Below are positions 29,764-38,804 of a stretch of 46,867 nucleotides of DNA, one piece after another. The first letter of the stretch is position 1. Each line of letters begins with the position of its first letter. Made by a program: the position numbers and the translations under genes. This stretch comes from Nonomuraea zeae (GTDB taxonomy: Bacteria; Actinomycetota; Actinomycetes; Streptosporangiales; Streptosporangiaceae). A model generated the notes under the pieces. That model searched no databases. It had not been told where the DNA came from and saw only the letters and a list, made by a program, of their open reading frames with translations. The DNA is taken from assembly GCF_005889725.1 (NCBI RefSeq), contig NZ_VCKX01000069.1, positions 1-46,867 on the forward strand, in the 5' to 3' direction.

Positions 29764-30210
29764 ATGACGCAGATAGCGATCCACCTGGTCGTCACCGACC
29801 CGGACCAGGCCGTCACCTGGTACGCCGAGGCCCTGGGCGCACGCGAGACCAGCCGCATCACCCTGCCCGACGGCCGCACCCTGACCGTGGACCTCCTGCT
29901 CGGCGACACCCCCCTGGCCGTGGCCGGGGAGCTGCCCGGGATGGGCATGCGCGCACCGGGCGCGCTCGGCGCCACCTCCGCCGCCTTTCACCTGACCGTC
30001 CCGGACGTTGACGCCGCCTGGGCGCGAGCGCTGGAGGCGGGGGCCACGGTCTTCGAGCCGGTGCACGACGCCTTCTGGGGCGAGCGCACCGGCCAGCTGC
30101 TCGACCCGTTCGGGCATCGCTGGGCGCTGGACCAGCACATCAGGGACGTGCCGCACGACGAGATCGTCTCGCGGGCCGCGGCGCTGTTCGGTGGATCGGC
30201 GACGGCATGA
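29764..30210 (+). CDS. VOC-family (glyoxalase-like) protein
   Basis: 148 residues: MTQIAIHLVVTDPDQAVTWYAEALGARETSRITLPDG, then FHLTVPDVDAAWARALEAGATVFEPVHDAFWGERTGQLLDPFGHRWALDQH. Two beta-alpha-beta-beta-beta modules with His and Glu positions compatible with metal binding. Substrate unknown. An ATG 12 nt earlier is possible. Its stop overlaps the aldo/keto reductase start (ATGA). Confidence 0.88.
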   Translation: MTQIAIHLVVTDPDQAVTWYAEALGARETSRITLPDGRTLTVDLLLGDTPLAVAGELPGMGMRAPGALGATSAAFHLTVPDVDAAWARALEAGATVFEPVHDAFWGERTGQLLDPFGHRWALDQHIRDVPHDEIVSRAAALFGGSATA

Positions 30211-31217
30211 GGTACCGCACGCTGGGCGCGAGCGGCCTGCGGGTCTCCGAGCTGATCCTGGGCGCCATGACCTTCGGCGAACAGGGTGGCGTCGGCGCGC
30301 CGCTGCCGGAGTGCCGCCGGATGCTCGACCTGTACGCCGAGGCCGGCGGCAACATGATCGACACCGCGATCAACTACCGCGACGGGGCCAGCGAGCAGAT
30401 ACTCGGCGAGCTGCTGGAGGGGCGGCGCGAGTCATTCGTGCTCGGCACGAAGTACACCGTCTCGCGCGACCGCGCCGACCCCAACGCGGCCGGGAACCAC
30501 CGCAAGAACCTGCGGGCGTCGCTGGAGACGAGCCTGCGCCGGCTGCGCACCGACTACGTGGACGTCTACTGGGTGCACATGTGGGATCGCGACACGCCGA
30601 TCGAGGAGACGATGCGGGCGCTGGACGACGCGGTCCGGGCCGGCAAGGTGCTGTACGTGGGGATCTCCGACGCCCCCGCCTGGGTCGTGTCCCGCGCCAA
30701 CGCCCTGGCGCAGTGGCACGGCTGGAGCCCGTTCATCGGCCTCCAGGTGCCCTACAGCCTCCTCCAGCGCGACATCGAACGCGAGCTGCTGCCGATGGCC
30801 GAGTCGCTCGGGCTGGGGGTCACCGCGTGGAGCCCGCTGGCCGGAGGGGCGCTGTCCGGCAAGTACACCCGCCCTGGTGGCCCCGCGACCGGCGGCCGGC
30901 TGACCGCCGAGTCACTCTCGGCACGTGACCACGCCGTCGCCCGGGTGGTGCAGGACGTCGCCGACGACCTCGGCGCCACGCCCGCGCAGGTGGCCATCGC
31001 CTGGACGGCAGGCCGTTCCCGCGCGGTCCACCCCATACTCGGGGCGCGCCGCGTCGAGCAGCTCCAGGACAACCTCGCCGCCGCCGACCTCACCCTGCCG
31101 CCCGAAAGCCGCGCCCGCCTGGAACAGGCCACCGGCTTCGCGCTCGAATTCCCGCACGACTTCATCGCCCAGACGTCCCCGTGGGTCTTCGGCGCGGCGC
31201 GCGTCGGCCCGAACTGA
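30207..31217 (+). CDS. Aldo/keto reductase
   Basis: 336 residues with the complete catalytic tetrad Asp52 (IDTAINY), Tyr57, Lys82 (LGTKYT) and His124 (WVHMWD), plus the AWSPLAGGALSGKY phosphate-binding region. NADPH-dependent reduction of carbonyl substrates. Coupled to the VOC gene by a 4-nt overlap, suggesting joint handling of reactive aldehydes or similar compounds (inference). Confidence 0.92.
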   Translation: MRYRTLGASGLRVSELILGAMTFGEQGGVGAPLPECRRMLDLYAEAGGNMIDTAINYRDGASEQILGELLEGRRESFVLGTKYTVSRDRADPNAAGNHRKNLRASLETSLRRLRTDYVDVYWVHMWDRDTPIEETMRALDDAVRAGKVLYVGISDAPAWVVSRANALAQWHGWSPFIGLQVPYSLLQRDIERELLPMAESLGLGVTAWSPLAGGALSGKYTRPGGPATGGRLTAESLSARDHAVARVVQDVADDLGATPAQVAIAWTAGRSRAVHPILGARRVEQLQDNLAAADLTLPPESRARLEQATGFALEFPHDFIAQTSPWVFGAARVGPN

Positions 31218-31243
31218 AAGTCCGGCAGGCGGTTCCCGGCTTC

Positions 31244-31264
31244 ACCTTGACGTGGCGTCAAGGT
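31244..31264 (+). promoter_or_regulatory. MerR-type operator/promoter
   Basis: ACCTTGACG, a TGG spacer, then its exact complement: a perfect 9-bp inverted repeat whose left arm includes a TTGACG -35. It lies 14 nt upstream of the merR start, preceded only by the aldo/keto reductase end. Confidence 0.65.
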
Positions 31265-31278
31265 CTTTACTGGGGGGC

Positions 31279-32058
31279 ATGCGCATCGGAGAGCTCGCCG
31301 CGCTGATCGGGGTGTCCACCCGGACAGTGCGCTACTACCACCACCAGGGCGTCCTGCCGGAGCCGCCCAGGCTGGCCAACGGCTACCGCGAGTACGGCAT
31401 GCGCGACGCCATCGCCCTGGCCAGGGTCCGCCGCCTCGTCGAGCTCGGGCTGAGCCTGGACGAGGCGCGTGACGTCATCGCCGACGACCGCTCAAGGGAG
31501 CTGCCGGAGATCCTCGCGGAGATCGACGCCGACCTGGCCAGGCAGGAACGGGAGATCCAGGTCAGGCGGGCCAGGCTGGCCGCGGTGCTGGCGCGGGCCG
31601 AGGCCGGCGCGCTCGGCCCCGAGGACACCGCCTCGCCCGACCTCGTGGCCTTCCTGCGGGTGGTGGAGATGCCGTCGTCGAAGGTGGCGGCCTGGGACCG
31701 CGAGCTGCTCGTGCTGATGGACACCGCGGCCGCCGCCCCCGACCGGCAGCGCGCGTTCGCCCTGATGGAGTCGCTGGCCGCGGACCCCGAGGTGGCGGCC
31801 CGCGGCCACGACTTCTACCGCAGGCTCGACGAGCTGGCCGATGCCGGGCCGGGCGACCCCAGGATCGCGCCGCTGGCGGCGATGCTGGCCGAGTTCAGCG
31901 TCGAGCACCTGCTGGCCGAGCCGGAAGGGGGTGGCTGGGACGCGGCCGCGCTCGAGCCGTTCCTCGACGAGCTGGCCCCGGCCCAGGCCGAGGTCATCCG
32001 GCAGGCCACCCGGATCATCGCGGCCCGCTACGCCGCCTCCGGGGACCGGGGGCGGTAG
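31279..32058 (+). CDS. MerR-family regulator
   Basis: 259 residues from ATG 31279 (GGGGGG ribosome site). N-terminal MRIGELAALIGVSTRTVRYYHHQGVLPEPPRLANGYREYG is the canonical MerR winged helix. A coiled coil follows at about 80-115. The C-terminal region (about 120-259) is helical and carries no cysteine cluster, so it is not a classical metal sensor; an organic ligand is more likely. A perfect palindrome upstream suggests autoregulation. Confidence 0.92.
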   Translation: MRIGELAALIGVSTRTVRYYHHQGVLPEPPRLANGYREYGMRDAIALARVRRLVELGLSLDEARDVIADDRSRELPEILAEIDADLARQEREIQVRRARLAAVLARAEAGALGPEDTASPDLVAFLRVVEMPSSKVAAWDRELLVLMDTAAAAPDRQRAFALMESLAADPEVAARGHDFYRRLDELADAGPGDPRIAPLAAMLAEFSVEHLLAEPEGGGWDAAALEPFLDELAPAQAEVIRQATRIIAARYAASGDRGR

Positions 32059-32071
32059 CGGGGACGCCGGG

Positions 32072-32869
32072 TCAGGCGACGTCGCGGCGCAGGGGCTTCA
32101 GCAGTGCCGCCGCGCTCGCCAGTGCGGTGTATCCGAGCAGGATCAGCGCACCGGCAAGCGGGGACAGCAGCTGGACCGGTTCGCCGGCCAGCTGCTGGGC
32201 CAGGGCGTCGGCCACGGCGGTGAAGTCGGTCAGCGCCGCGGTCGCGCCGCCGGGCAGCCACGGATAGAGCTCCCGGACGCCCGGGATCATGACGAGCAGC
32301 AGCTCCCCGCCGTACAGGTAGCCGATCACCACGCACAACGCCGCGACCTGGTTGCGGATCAGCGCGCCCAGGCCCACGCCGAGCACCGTGTAGGCGGCCA
32401 TCGCGACACCCAGGCGGGCCAGCAGCTCGACGACGGCCGCGGCAGGCAGGCCCAGGGTGACGCCACGGGCCGCGGCGGCGCCGAACAGCGCCACGGCGGC
32501 GGTGCCCGACAGGACGAGCCCGTAGACCACGCCGGCCACGCCATAGGTGATGAGCTTGGCGGCCAGCACCCGCCAGCGGTCCGGCGCGAACAGGAACGTG
32601 AAATTGACGGTCCGGTGCCGGTATTCCGACGTCACGGCCAGGGTGCCGATCGCGGCCGGGACGAAGGCGGTGAAGCCGAGAAAGCCGATGACCGCCCGCA
32701 CTCCGGCCTCGGTGTGCAGCCCCGGCATCGAAGGCTGGAAGTTCTCCGGCCCGGCGATGCCCAGCACGCCGATCAGGCCGCCGCCCAGGAGCGCGGCCAC
32801 GAGCAGGGTGCCGAGCCACATCCGGGTCGCGAGCAGCCGGCGGAACTCCGCGTGGATGAAGGGCTTCAC
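32072..32869 (-). CDS. ABC-2-type transporter permease
   Basis: 265 residues with six predicted membrane helices: an initial MWLGTLLVAALLGGGLIGVLGI, then TAFVPAAIGTLAVTSEYRHRTVNFTFLFAP (the conserved E-x-R-x-x-T segment of ABC-2 permeases) and four more. GTG 32869 overlaps the ATPase stop (GTGA). It forms an exporter with the adjacent ATPase; substrate unknown. Confidence 0.88.
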   Translation of the reverse strand: MKPFIHAEFRRLLATRMWLGTLLVAALLGGGLIGVLGIAGPENFQPSMPGLHTEAGVRAVIGFLGFTAFVPAAIGTLAVTSEYRHRTVNFTFLFAPDRWRVLAAKLITYGVAGVVYGLVLSGTAAVALFGAAAARGVTLGLPAAAVVELLARLGVAMAAYTVLGVGLGALIRNQVAALCVVIGYLYGGELLLVMIPGVRELYPWLPGGATAALTDFTAVADALAQQLAGEPVQLLSPLAGALILLGYTALASAAALLKPLRRDVA

Positions 32870-33759
32870 GTGTGCGTCCGTTCGCCGGTCAGGTCGAGGA
32901 AGAGCTCTTCCAGGCTGCGGTCCTCGGTGGTCAGGCCGTGGACGCGCAGCCCGTGCGCGGCGGCCAGGCCGGCGACCCTGGCCGGGTCGAGACCGCGGAC
33001 GCGCAGGTCCTCGGGGCCGGTCGCGTCCACCCGGTGGGCCTCGCGCGCCAGGATCGGGCACAGCTCGGTGGCGTCGGGAGTGCGTACCAGGACGTCCTGC
33101 GCCGTGCCGGGCAGGTCGCGCAGGGAGCCGGCGGCCAGCAGCCGCCCCCGGCCGATGACCACCACGTCATCGGCGGCCTGCTGCACCTCGCTGAGCACGT
33201 GGCTGGAGACCAGGATCGTGCGGCCCTCGCCGGCCAGCTCGCGCAGGAACGAGCGCAGCCAGGCCAGGCCCTCGGGATCCAGGCCGTTGCCCGGCTCGTC
33301 CAGCAGCAGGACGCGGGGATCGCCCAGCAGGGCGGTGGCCAGGTTGAGCCGCTGCCGCATGCCGGTGGAGTAGCCGCCCGTCCTGCGCCCCGCGGCCCCG
33401 GCCAGGCCCAGCAGGCTGAGCAGGTGGTCGACCCGGCCATCGGGATGCCCGCCCATCGCGGCGTAGATCCTCAGGTGATCCCTGGCCGAGTGCTGCGGGT
33501 GGAAGGACGCGGTGTCGAAGACCGCGCCCACCACGGTGGTCGGGCGCGGGAGGTCGCGGTAGCGGCGTCCGCCGATCGTCGCGCTGCCCGAGGTGGGGGC
33601 GACGTGGTCGATCATCATGCGCATGGTCGTGGTCTTGCCGGCCCCGTTGGGGCCGAGGAAGGCGGTGACCGCGCCCGGTCTGACGGTGAAGCTGAGGTCG
33701 TCGACGGCGGTGAGCGAGCCGTACCTCTTGCTCAGGTTGCGCACCTCGATGCCGCTCAC
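32866..33759 (-). CDS. ABC-2-type transporter ATP-binding protein
   Basis: 297 residues. Walker A GPNGAGKTT near residues 35-43, signature YSTGMRQRL (variant of LSGGQ), Walker B VLLLDEPGNGLDP and switch VSSHVL. A C-terminal extension (EDLRVRGLDPARVAGLAA...) is typical of DrrA/CcmA-type drug or lantibiotic exporters. GTG 33759 overlaps the preceding gene's stop. Partner of the downstream permease. Confidence 0.93.
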   Translation of the reverse strand: MSGIEVRNLSKRYGSLTAVDDLSFTVRPGAVTAFLGPNGAGKTTTMRMMIDHVAPTSGSATIGGRRYRDLPRPTTVVGAVFDTASFHPQHSARDHLRIYAAMGGHPDGRVDHLLSLLGLAGAAGRRTGGYSTGMRQRLNLATALLGDPRVLLLDEPGNGLDPEGLAWLRSFLRELAGEGRTILVSSHVLSEVQQAADDVVVIGRGRLLAAGSLRDLPGTAQDVLVRTPDATELCPILAREAHRVDATGPEDLRVRGLDPARVAGLAAAHGLRVHGLTTEDRSLEELFLDLTGERTHT

Positions 33760-34118
33760 ACGGCCACAGCCTGGATGGCCGCGGCGACCCGGGCGGCGTC
33801 GGGGAGCGAGATGACCACCTCGTCGAACTCGCCGCCGGAGCTCGTACGGTCCAGCAGCAGGTGCACCGCGGGCAGGTGGCGGCTGACCGACACGAGCTGC
33901 CGCGGACCTCCGTAGATGCCCCACACCCCGATCTTGGTGTGGCCCGACACGGTCAGACCCTTTCTCGCGCCGCGCGGGATGCGCAGCGGCTCATCCGTGG
34001 CGCTCGCCCGCCGGACCGCCGCCAGGGGGATCGCGTGCCGGGCGCGGCCGGCGAAGAGCCGCTCCCACGGGCCGAACTCGATGGTGACGGAAGCGCCGGT
34101 GATCGTTACGGTTGCCAT
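33756..34118 (-). CDS. Small beta-rich protein, PH-domain-like
   Basis: 120 residues: VTITGASVTIEFGPWERLFAGRARHAIPLAAVRRAS, GLTVSGHTKIGVWGIYGGPRQLVSVSRHLPAVHLLLD, FDEVVISLPDAARVAAAI. The strand pattern ending in one helix resembles small bacterial PH-like proteins. No membrane segment. Fourth member of an HTH-PH-ABC operon; it may help membrane targeting or be a stress-response accessory (inference). Confidence 0.7.
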   Translation of the reverse strand: MATVTITGASVTIEFGPWERLFAGRARHAIPLAAVRRASATDEPLRIPRGARKGLTVSGHTKIGVWGIYGGPRQLVSVSRHLPAVHLLLDRTSSGGEFDEVVISLPDAARVAAAIQAVAV

Positions 34119-34121
34119 GGA

Positions 34122-34664
34122 TCAGCCTTTCATCAGGGGGAGCAGGATCGTCGCCAGCAAGCGGGGCGTCCGGTCCGCTCCCGGGTCGTTCGCGAGAAGG
34201 GGCTGGACCAGCTCGGCGAACCCCTGTGCGAAGCGGACGAACTCCTCGTCGGTCAGGTGCAGCACCAGTTGCTGGTAGCCGGCGCCGTCGGCCGCCAGGT
34301 CGATGTGCTCCCGGTCGAGGTAGCGCGAGAACTCCGACAGCAGGCTGCTGACGAACGCGGTGAAATACCGCGCGTGCTCTTCCCTGGAGGTCGAGGCCAG
34401 CGCTTCGGCGGTAGGCGTCACCCCGCCTTCCGGCACGGCGTACACCCGCTCCGTCGCCCCGCCGACCTTGCGCTCCTCCACCACCTCCAGCAGGCCGGCC
34501 TTGGCCAGCGTGGCGATCTGCCGGTACAGCGTGGCCTGCGGCACGTCGGGCAGCAGGCCCGACAGGTCGGAGGCCGTGCGACGGCCGCCGGCCACGGCGC
34601 CCAGGATGCGGATGCGCACGGGATGCAGCGCCAGTTCGGCCCAGCGCTCGGTCGAAGCTCTCAC
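34122..34664 (-). CDS. Winged-helix regulator (HTH_20/ArsR-like) of the ABC operon
   Basis: 180 residues from GTG 34664. Winged helix: HPVRIRILGAVAGGRRTASDLSGLLPDVPQATLYRQIATLAKAGLLEVVEERKVGGATERVYAVPEG (about 14-80), followed by a helical domain. An inverted repeat begins 11 nt upstream. The PH-like gene starts 3 nt after the stop, so this is the first gene of a four-gene operon and probably its autoregulator. Confidence 0.87.
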   Translation of the reverse strand: MRASTERWAELALHPVRIRILGAVAGGRRTASDLSGLLPDVPQATLYRQIATLAKAGLLEVVEERKVGGATERVYAVPEGGVTPTAEALASTSREEHARYFTAFVSSLLSEFSRYLDREHIDLAADGAGYQQLVLHLTDEEFVRFAQGFAELVQPLLANDPGADRTPRLLATILLPLMKG

Positions 34665-34674
34665 GTCGACTACG

Positions 34675-34690
34675 TTATCACTATCGATAA
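34675..34690. promoter_or_regulatory. Candidate operator of the winged-helix/ABC operon
   Basis: TTATCACTATCGATAA: arms TTATC/GATAA around 6 nt, including the perfect core TATCGATA, in an AT-rich pocket directly upstream of the GTG start. Confidence 0.6.
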
Positions 34691-34738
34691 TGAGAATGCC
34701 CCAGCAGGCTTCTCCCGGGTGCCAAGGGGACGGGGCGG

Positions 34739-35881
34739 TCAGGCTCGCTCGGGGTGGTCGGGCCAAGTGGTGAGGATGTGCTCAGCCACTTCCTCGGCCG
34801 ATCTGCCGTCGGTGTCCACGCGCATGTCGCCCGCGCCCTCCCGGTCGAGCGCCGCGGCGTCGGCCGCCGCGCGTTCCGCGACCTGGCGCAGCGCGGCGGG
34901 GCCGAGCCCCTTCAGCTCGTCGCCCGGCAGCGCGGGCCCGCCTCCCCCGCCGCGCCGCGCGACGCGTTCGGCCAGCGTGGCGGGGCTCGCGTGCAGGCGC
35001 GCCACCGTCAGCGCCGCCGCGGGCAGCAGCTCGGCGTAGCGGCGTACGGTCTCGTCCCGGTCGGCGTCGCCGGAGACGACCAGGCAGCGGGCGCCGGCGG
35101 CGAGGTGGCCGGACCAGACGGCGGCGAGGTTGCGGGCCTTGAGCAGGTGGCCGGCGGGATCGTCGCCGGTGCCCGGCCGCAGCGCGCCGATCTGCTTCAG
35201 ATCGGCATACGCCGCCGGTACGCCGGAGCGTACGAGCCGGGAGAAGACCTCATATCCGGCCGTGGACTTGCCGGTCGCGGTGGCTCCGGAGACCCACAGC
35301 ACGGGAGCCGGGTCGAGGACCGGGCCGCTGGGCACGAGGGCGCCGGATCCGTCCGGAGGGCAGGCCGGCTCGGTGAGGCCGGTCCGGGCGCGGACCAGCG
35401 TGGCGGCCTCCGCGACGGTGAGCCCGCCGGTGTCCACGCAGACGTCGGCGAAGTCCGTACGCTCCAGCGCCTCGGCGTCCGCGACGGCCTCTGCCAGCAG
35501 GTCGGGGCGCCAGCCCCTGCCGAGGAAGCGGTCCTTGAGCTCGCCCGGGTCCACGCGCAACCGGCACACCGTCAGGGCCGCGTCCGGGAGCAGCCTCGTG
35601 TATTCGCCGACCTCCTCGGACGCGTGGACGAACCCCGACAGCACCACGCACCGCGCACCCGCCAGGCGGAGGTTGGGCCACATCGCCGCGAGGTTCCGTG
35701 CCCTGAGGCGATGCGCGCGGTCCTCGGGCAGCGGCATGCAGAGGCCGATCTGGTCGCCGTCCACGAACGCCGTCCTGACCCCGGACCGGCTGAGCTGGGC
35801 GAAAATCTCCCAGCCGGCGGACGACTTACCGGCCCCCGACGGCCCGCACAGCCACAGCAGAGGCAGCCGATGGTCGCTCAT
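34739..35881 (-). CDS. Tandem P-loop kinase-like protein
   Basis: 380 residues made of two homologous halves. P-loops: GPSGAGKSS (13-21) and GATATGKST (199-207). Each half repeats the same downstream motifs: FVDGDQIGL against YADLKQIGA, RARNLAAMWPN against KARNLAAVWSG, and ALTVCRLRVDP against ALTVARLHASP. It resembles adenylylsulfate/gluconate-kinase-type small-molecule kinases. Both P-loops keep GK[ST], so both could bind nucleotide. Substrate unknown. ATG 35881 chosen over one 9 nt upstream. Confidence 0.82.
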   Translation of the reverse strand: MSDHRLPLLWLCGPSGAGKSSAGWEIFAQLSRSGVRTAFVDGDQIGLCMPLPEDRAHRLRARNLAAMWPNLRLAGARCVVLSGFVHASEEVGEYTRLLPDAALTVCRLRVDPGELKDRFLGRGWRPDLLAEAVADAEALERTDFADVCVDTGGLTVAEAATLVRARTGLTEPACPPDGSGALVPSGPVLDPAPVLWVSGATATGKSTAGYEVFSRLVRSGVPAAYADLKQIGALRPGTGDDPAGHLLKARNLAAVWSGHLAAGARCLVVSGDADRDETVRRYAELLPAAALTVARLHASPATLAERVARRGGGGGPALPGDELKGLGPAALRQVAERAAADAAALDREGAGDMRVDTDGRSAEEVAEHILTTWPDHPERA

Positions 35882-35945
35882 CCGCCGCACGCTAACGGCT
35901 CGCGACCGCGCTCCGCGACCGGATTTTCCGGCCGCCCGCGGCGTG

Positions 35946-36311
35946 TCAGCCGGTGGGCGAGGCGAACTCGGGCTGGTCGAGCACCCGCAGCCAGCTTCCG
36001 TCCGGCTGCTGCCTGACGACCTGCGCGCGGGCGCCGGTCCCGTCCTTGGGCGGGGTCGAGGTGAGCGCGAGGTCGCCGCTGATCAGGGTCGGCAGCGGCG
36101 CTTCCGGTTCGAAGTGCGGACGCCCGGCCAGCACCTTCGCCCACAGGGCGCGGATCGCCTCCCGCCCCACGGTCTGGCTGCCGGGGGGGTAGGCCAGCAC
36201 CGCGTCCTCCTCGTACAGCGCGGCCACACCGTCGGCGTCGCCGGCGTTGGACCGCTCGACGAACAACCGGGTGATGTCCTCAGGGCGCAGGGCCTTCTCA
36301 TATTCCGGCAT
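35946..36311 (-). CDS. SnoaL-like (NTF2-fold) protein
   Basis: 121 residues: RPEDITRLFVERSNAGDADGVAALYEEDAVLAYPPG and SQTVGREAIRALWAKVLAGRP are typical of SnoaL/YybH-type NTF2-fold proteins. GGAGG lies 6 nt upstream of ATG 36311. Divergent from a LysR gene that may regulate it. Confidence 0.87.
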   Translation of the reverse strand: MPEYEKALRPEDITRLFVERSNAGDADGVAALYEEDAVLAYPPGSQTVGREAIRALWAKVLAGRPHFEPEAPLPTLISGDLALTSTPPKDGTGARAQVVRQQPDGSWLRVLDQPEFASPTG

Positions 36312-36389
36312 GGCTGCCTCCAAGCTGATCGTTCGGGCTTCAACGCCTCCCACCCTGCCGGATGCGCTACCAGAAGTCCAACAGATGGT

Positions 36390-36406
36390 TTCGATAGGAG
36401 CTAGAA
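36390..36406. promoter_or_regulatory. LysR-type T-N11-A box
   Basis: TTC-N11-GAA in the 104-nt gap between the SnoaL gene and the LysR gene, 10 nt before the LysR start. It fits the LysR consensus for autoregulation and divergent control. Confidence 0.55.
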
Positions 36407-36415
36407 TTTCCAGTC

Positions 36416-37291
36416 ATGGAACTGAGGCAGCTCGAATACTTCGTCGCGGTGGCCGAGGAGCAGAATTTCACCCGCGCGGCCGAGCGGGTGCACATCAGCC
36501 AGTCCGGCGTCAGCGCCCAGATCCGCCAGCTCGAACGCGAGCTCGGCGCCGACCTGTTCGACAGGTCGGGACGTGCCGCCACCCTCACCGTCGCGGGCCT
36601 GGCCGCGCTGGAGCACGCCCGCGCCGCGCTCGCCGCCGCGGCGGCCGTCGGCCAGGCGGTGGGCGAGGTGACCGAGCTGATCCGCGGCCGGCTGGCGGTC
36701 GGGATGGTGACCGGCTGCACGATCACGCCGCTGTTCGACGCCCTGGCCGCCTTCCACCGGGCGCATCCCGGCGTGGAGATCTCCCTGCTGGAGGACGGCT
36801 CCGACCGGCTGATCGAGTCCGTCCGCGCGGGCAGCCTCGACCTGGCGCTCGTCGGCACCGCGACCGCCCCCGACGGGCTCGAGGCCCACACGATCATCAG
36901 CGAACGGCTGGTCGCCGCCGTCCCCGCCGGGCATCCGCTGGCCGGGCGCGACCGGGTCACGCTGGCGGAGCTGAGCGCGTACCCGATCGTGTGCATGCCG
37001 GCGGGCACCGGCCTGCGCACGGTGTTCGACCAGGCCTGCGCGGCCCAGGACGTGCGGCCCGTCATCGCGCTGCAGGCCAGCGCCGCCGACGCCATCGCCG
37101 ACCTGGCCGCCCGCGGCATCGCCGTCGCCGTCCTCAGCGACTCGATGGCCGCCCAGCACGGCGACCGGCTCACCGCCCTGACCATCGACGACGCCACGAC
37201 CCCCGCCCTGCTCGCGCTGGTCTGGCGCGGCACGCACGGCCCCGCCGTGCGCGAGCTGCTCGCCTACGCCCGCCGCGCCTTCCCCGGCTGA
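36416..37291 (+). CDS. LysR-family transcriptional regulator
   Basis: 291 residues. N-terminal helix-turn-helix MELRQLEYFVAVAEEQNFTRAAERVHISQSGVSAQIRQLERELGADLFDR (1-50), then the periplasmic-binding-like effector domain (RLAVGMVTGCTITPLFDALAAFHRAHPGVEISLLE). ATG 36416. Divergent from the SnoaL gene. Confidence 0.95.
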   Translation: MELRQLEYFVAVAEEQNFTRAAERVHISQSGVSAQIRQLERELGADLFDRSGRAATLTVAGLAALEHARAALAAAAAVGQAVGEVTELIRGRLAVGMVTGCTITPLFDALAAFHRAHPGVEISLLEDGSDRLIESVRAGSLDLALVGTATAPDGLEAHTIISERLVAAVPAGHPLAGRDRVTLAELSAYPIVCMPAGTGLRTVFDQACAAQDVRPVIALQASAADAIADLAARGIAVAVLSDSMAAQHGDRLTALTIDDATTPALLALVWRGTHGPAVRELLAYARRAFPG

Positions 37292-37435
37292 CTCTCGCTG
37301 AGAGCCGAAATCTGTCCGCCATCAGCCCGCTGTCAGCGGCCACGGCCATCGTCGGATGTGCACGCAAGACGTGCGAAACATTCAGGACGGGCTTCCCCGG
37401 CGCGCGACGCAGGGGAGCGGTGAGAGGCGAACCAC

Positions 37436-38803
37436 ATGCAGGACAATCTTTCCGACTTCGTCAAGGCGGCGGCCGAGGAGTTCGGCATCCCCGGCGCGGC
37501 GGCCGGGGTGCTGGCCGGCGGCAGGGAGATCCACGCCTCCCACGGCGTGACGAACGTCGACCACCCGCTGCCGGTCGACGAGAAGACGCTGTTCCACCTG
37601 GCCTCGGTGACCAAGACGTTCACGGCGACCGCGCTCATGCGGCTGGTCGCGGAGGGCAAGGTGGACCTGGCCGCGCCGGTGCGCCGCTACGTTCCCGAGC
37701 TGAGGCTCGCCGACGAGGAGGCCGCGGCCCGCATCACCGTGCTGAACCTGCTCAACCACACCGCCGGCCTGGACTGGAACCTGATCAGCACCGATGAGGA
37801 AGACGGCTCGCTGGCCGCGTTCGTGGCGAAGATGGCCGAGCTGCCGCAGATCGCCCCGCCCGGCGCCCGCGCCTCCTACAGCCAGGCCGGCTACAACCTG
37901 GCCGGCCGGATCATCGAGAAGGTCACCGGCCTGCCCTACGAGAGGGCCGTGGCCGCGCTGGTCCTGCAGCCGGCCGGGCTGTCGAACACCTTCTTCGAGC
38001 TGGACGACGTCATGGTCCGGCGGTTCGCCGTGGGGCACAACCGCGACGAGGACGGCGAGCTGCGTCCCGCGCAGCCGTGGAAGGCGAACCCGGGAGGCGC
38101 GCACGGCAACAACCCCGGCGGGGGCATCGCGTCCTCCGTCAGCGACCTGCTGCGCTGGGCCCGGTTCCAGCTCGGCGACGGCGGCGGCGTGCTCCCGGCC
38201 GGGACGCTGCGCCAGATGCGTGAGGAGACGGTCGAGCTGCGGGCCAGCACGCTCGGCGACGCCTTCGGGATCTGCTGGTTCCTGCGGGAGGTGGACGGGG
38301 TCCGCACGATCGGGCACGGCGGGTCGGGCAACGGCCAGTTCGCCGAGCTGCTCATCGTGCCGGAACGCGACTTCGCCGTCGTCTCCCTGGCCAACGCCGG
38401 CCCGGACGGCTACCTCTTCAACCAGGCAGTCGTCCGCTGGGCGCTCGAACACCACCTCGGCGTCGTCGATCGCGACCCCGAGCCGGTCCCGTACGACGAC
38501 ACGCGGGCGCGGGAGGTCGCCGGCCGCTACGAGATCGACGCCATGAACATCGACGTCGCCGCCGACGGGCACCGGCTCACGCTCGCGGCCGAGATCAAGC
38601 CGGAGATCCGCCAGGCGTCGGAGGCCGACATGCCCCCGGACTACCCGCCGGCCGCCATCGGCTTCCTGCCCGGCGACGGCGACGAGTACATCGTCACCGA
38701 GGGCGGGCTGAAGGGTCAGCGCGGCTACTTCACCCGCGACGACGGCGGCGCGATCGTGGGCATCGACCTCGCCGGCCGGCTGTTCGGCCGGGCCGCGTCC
38801 TGA
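37436..38803 (+). CDS. Serine hydrolase, class C beta-lactamase/PBP fold
   Basis: 455 residues. SxxK motif Ser57-Val-Thr-Lys60, the second motif as Tyr148-Ser-Gln150 (Gln where YxN has Asn) and HGGSG as the KTG equivalent. A C-terminal lipocalin-like beta domain follows at about 350-455. No signal peptide, so it is probably cytoplasmic: an esterase or peptidase rather than a beta-lactamase. GAGAGG lies about 9 nt before the ATG. Monocistronic. Confidence 0.9.
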   Translation: MQDNLSDFVKAAAEEFGIPGAAAGVLAGGREIHASHGVTNVDHPLPVDEKTLFHLASVTKTFTATALMRLVAEGKVDLAAPVRRYVPELRLADEEAAARITVLNLLNHTAGLDWNLISTDEEDGSLAAFVAKMAELPQIAPPGARASYSQAGYNLAGRIIEKVTGLPYERAVAALVLQPAGLSNTFFELDDVMVRRFAVGHNRDEDGELRPAQPWKANPGGAHGNNPGGGIASSVSDLLRWARFQLGDGGGVLPAGTLRQMREETVELRASTLGDAFGICWFLREVDGVRTIGHGGSGNGQFAELLIVPERDFAVVSLANAGPDGYLFNQAVVRWALEHHLGVVDRDPEPVPYDDTRAREVAGRYEIDAMNIDVAADGHRLTLAAEIKPEIRQASEADMPPDYPPAAIGFLPGDGDEYIVTEGGLKGQRGYFTRDDGGAIVGIDLAGRLFGRAAS

Positions 38804-38804
38804 C

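Noticed and set aside
37436..38803. Class C beta-lactamase conferring resistance
   Set aside because: No signal peptide, YSQ instead of YxN, and a C-terminal beta domain typical of esterase/peptidase homologues.
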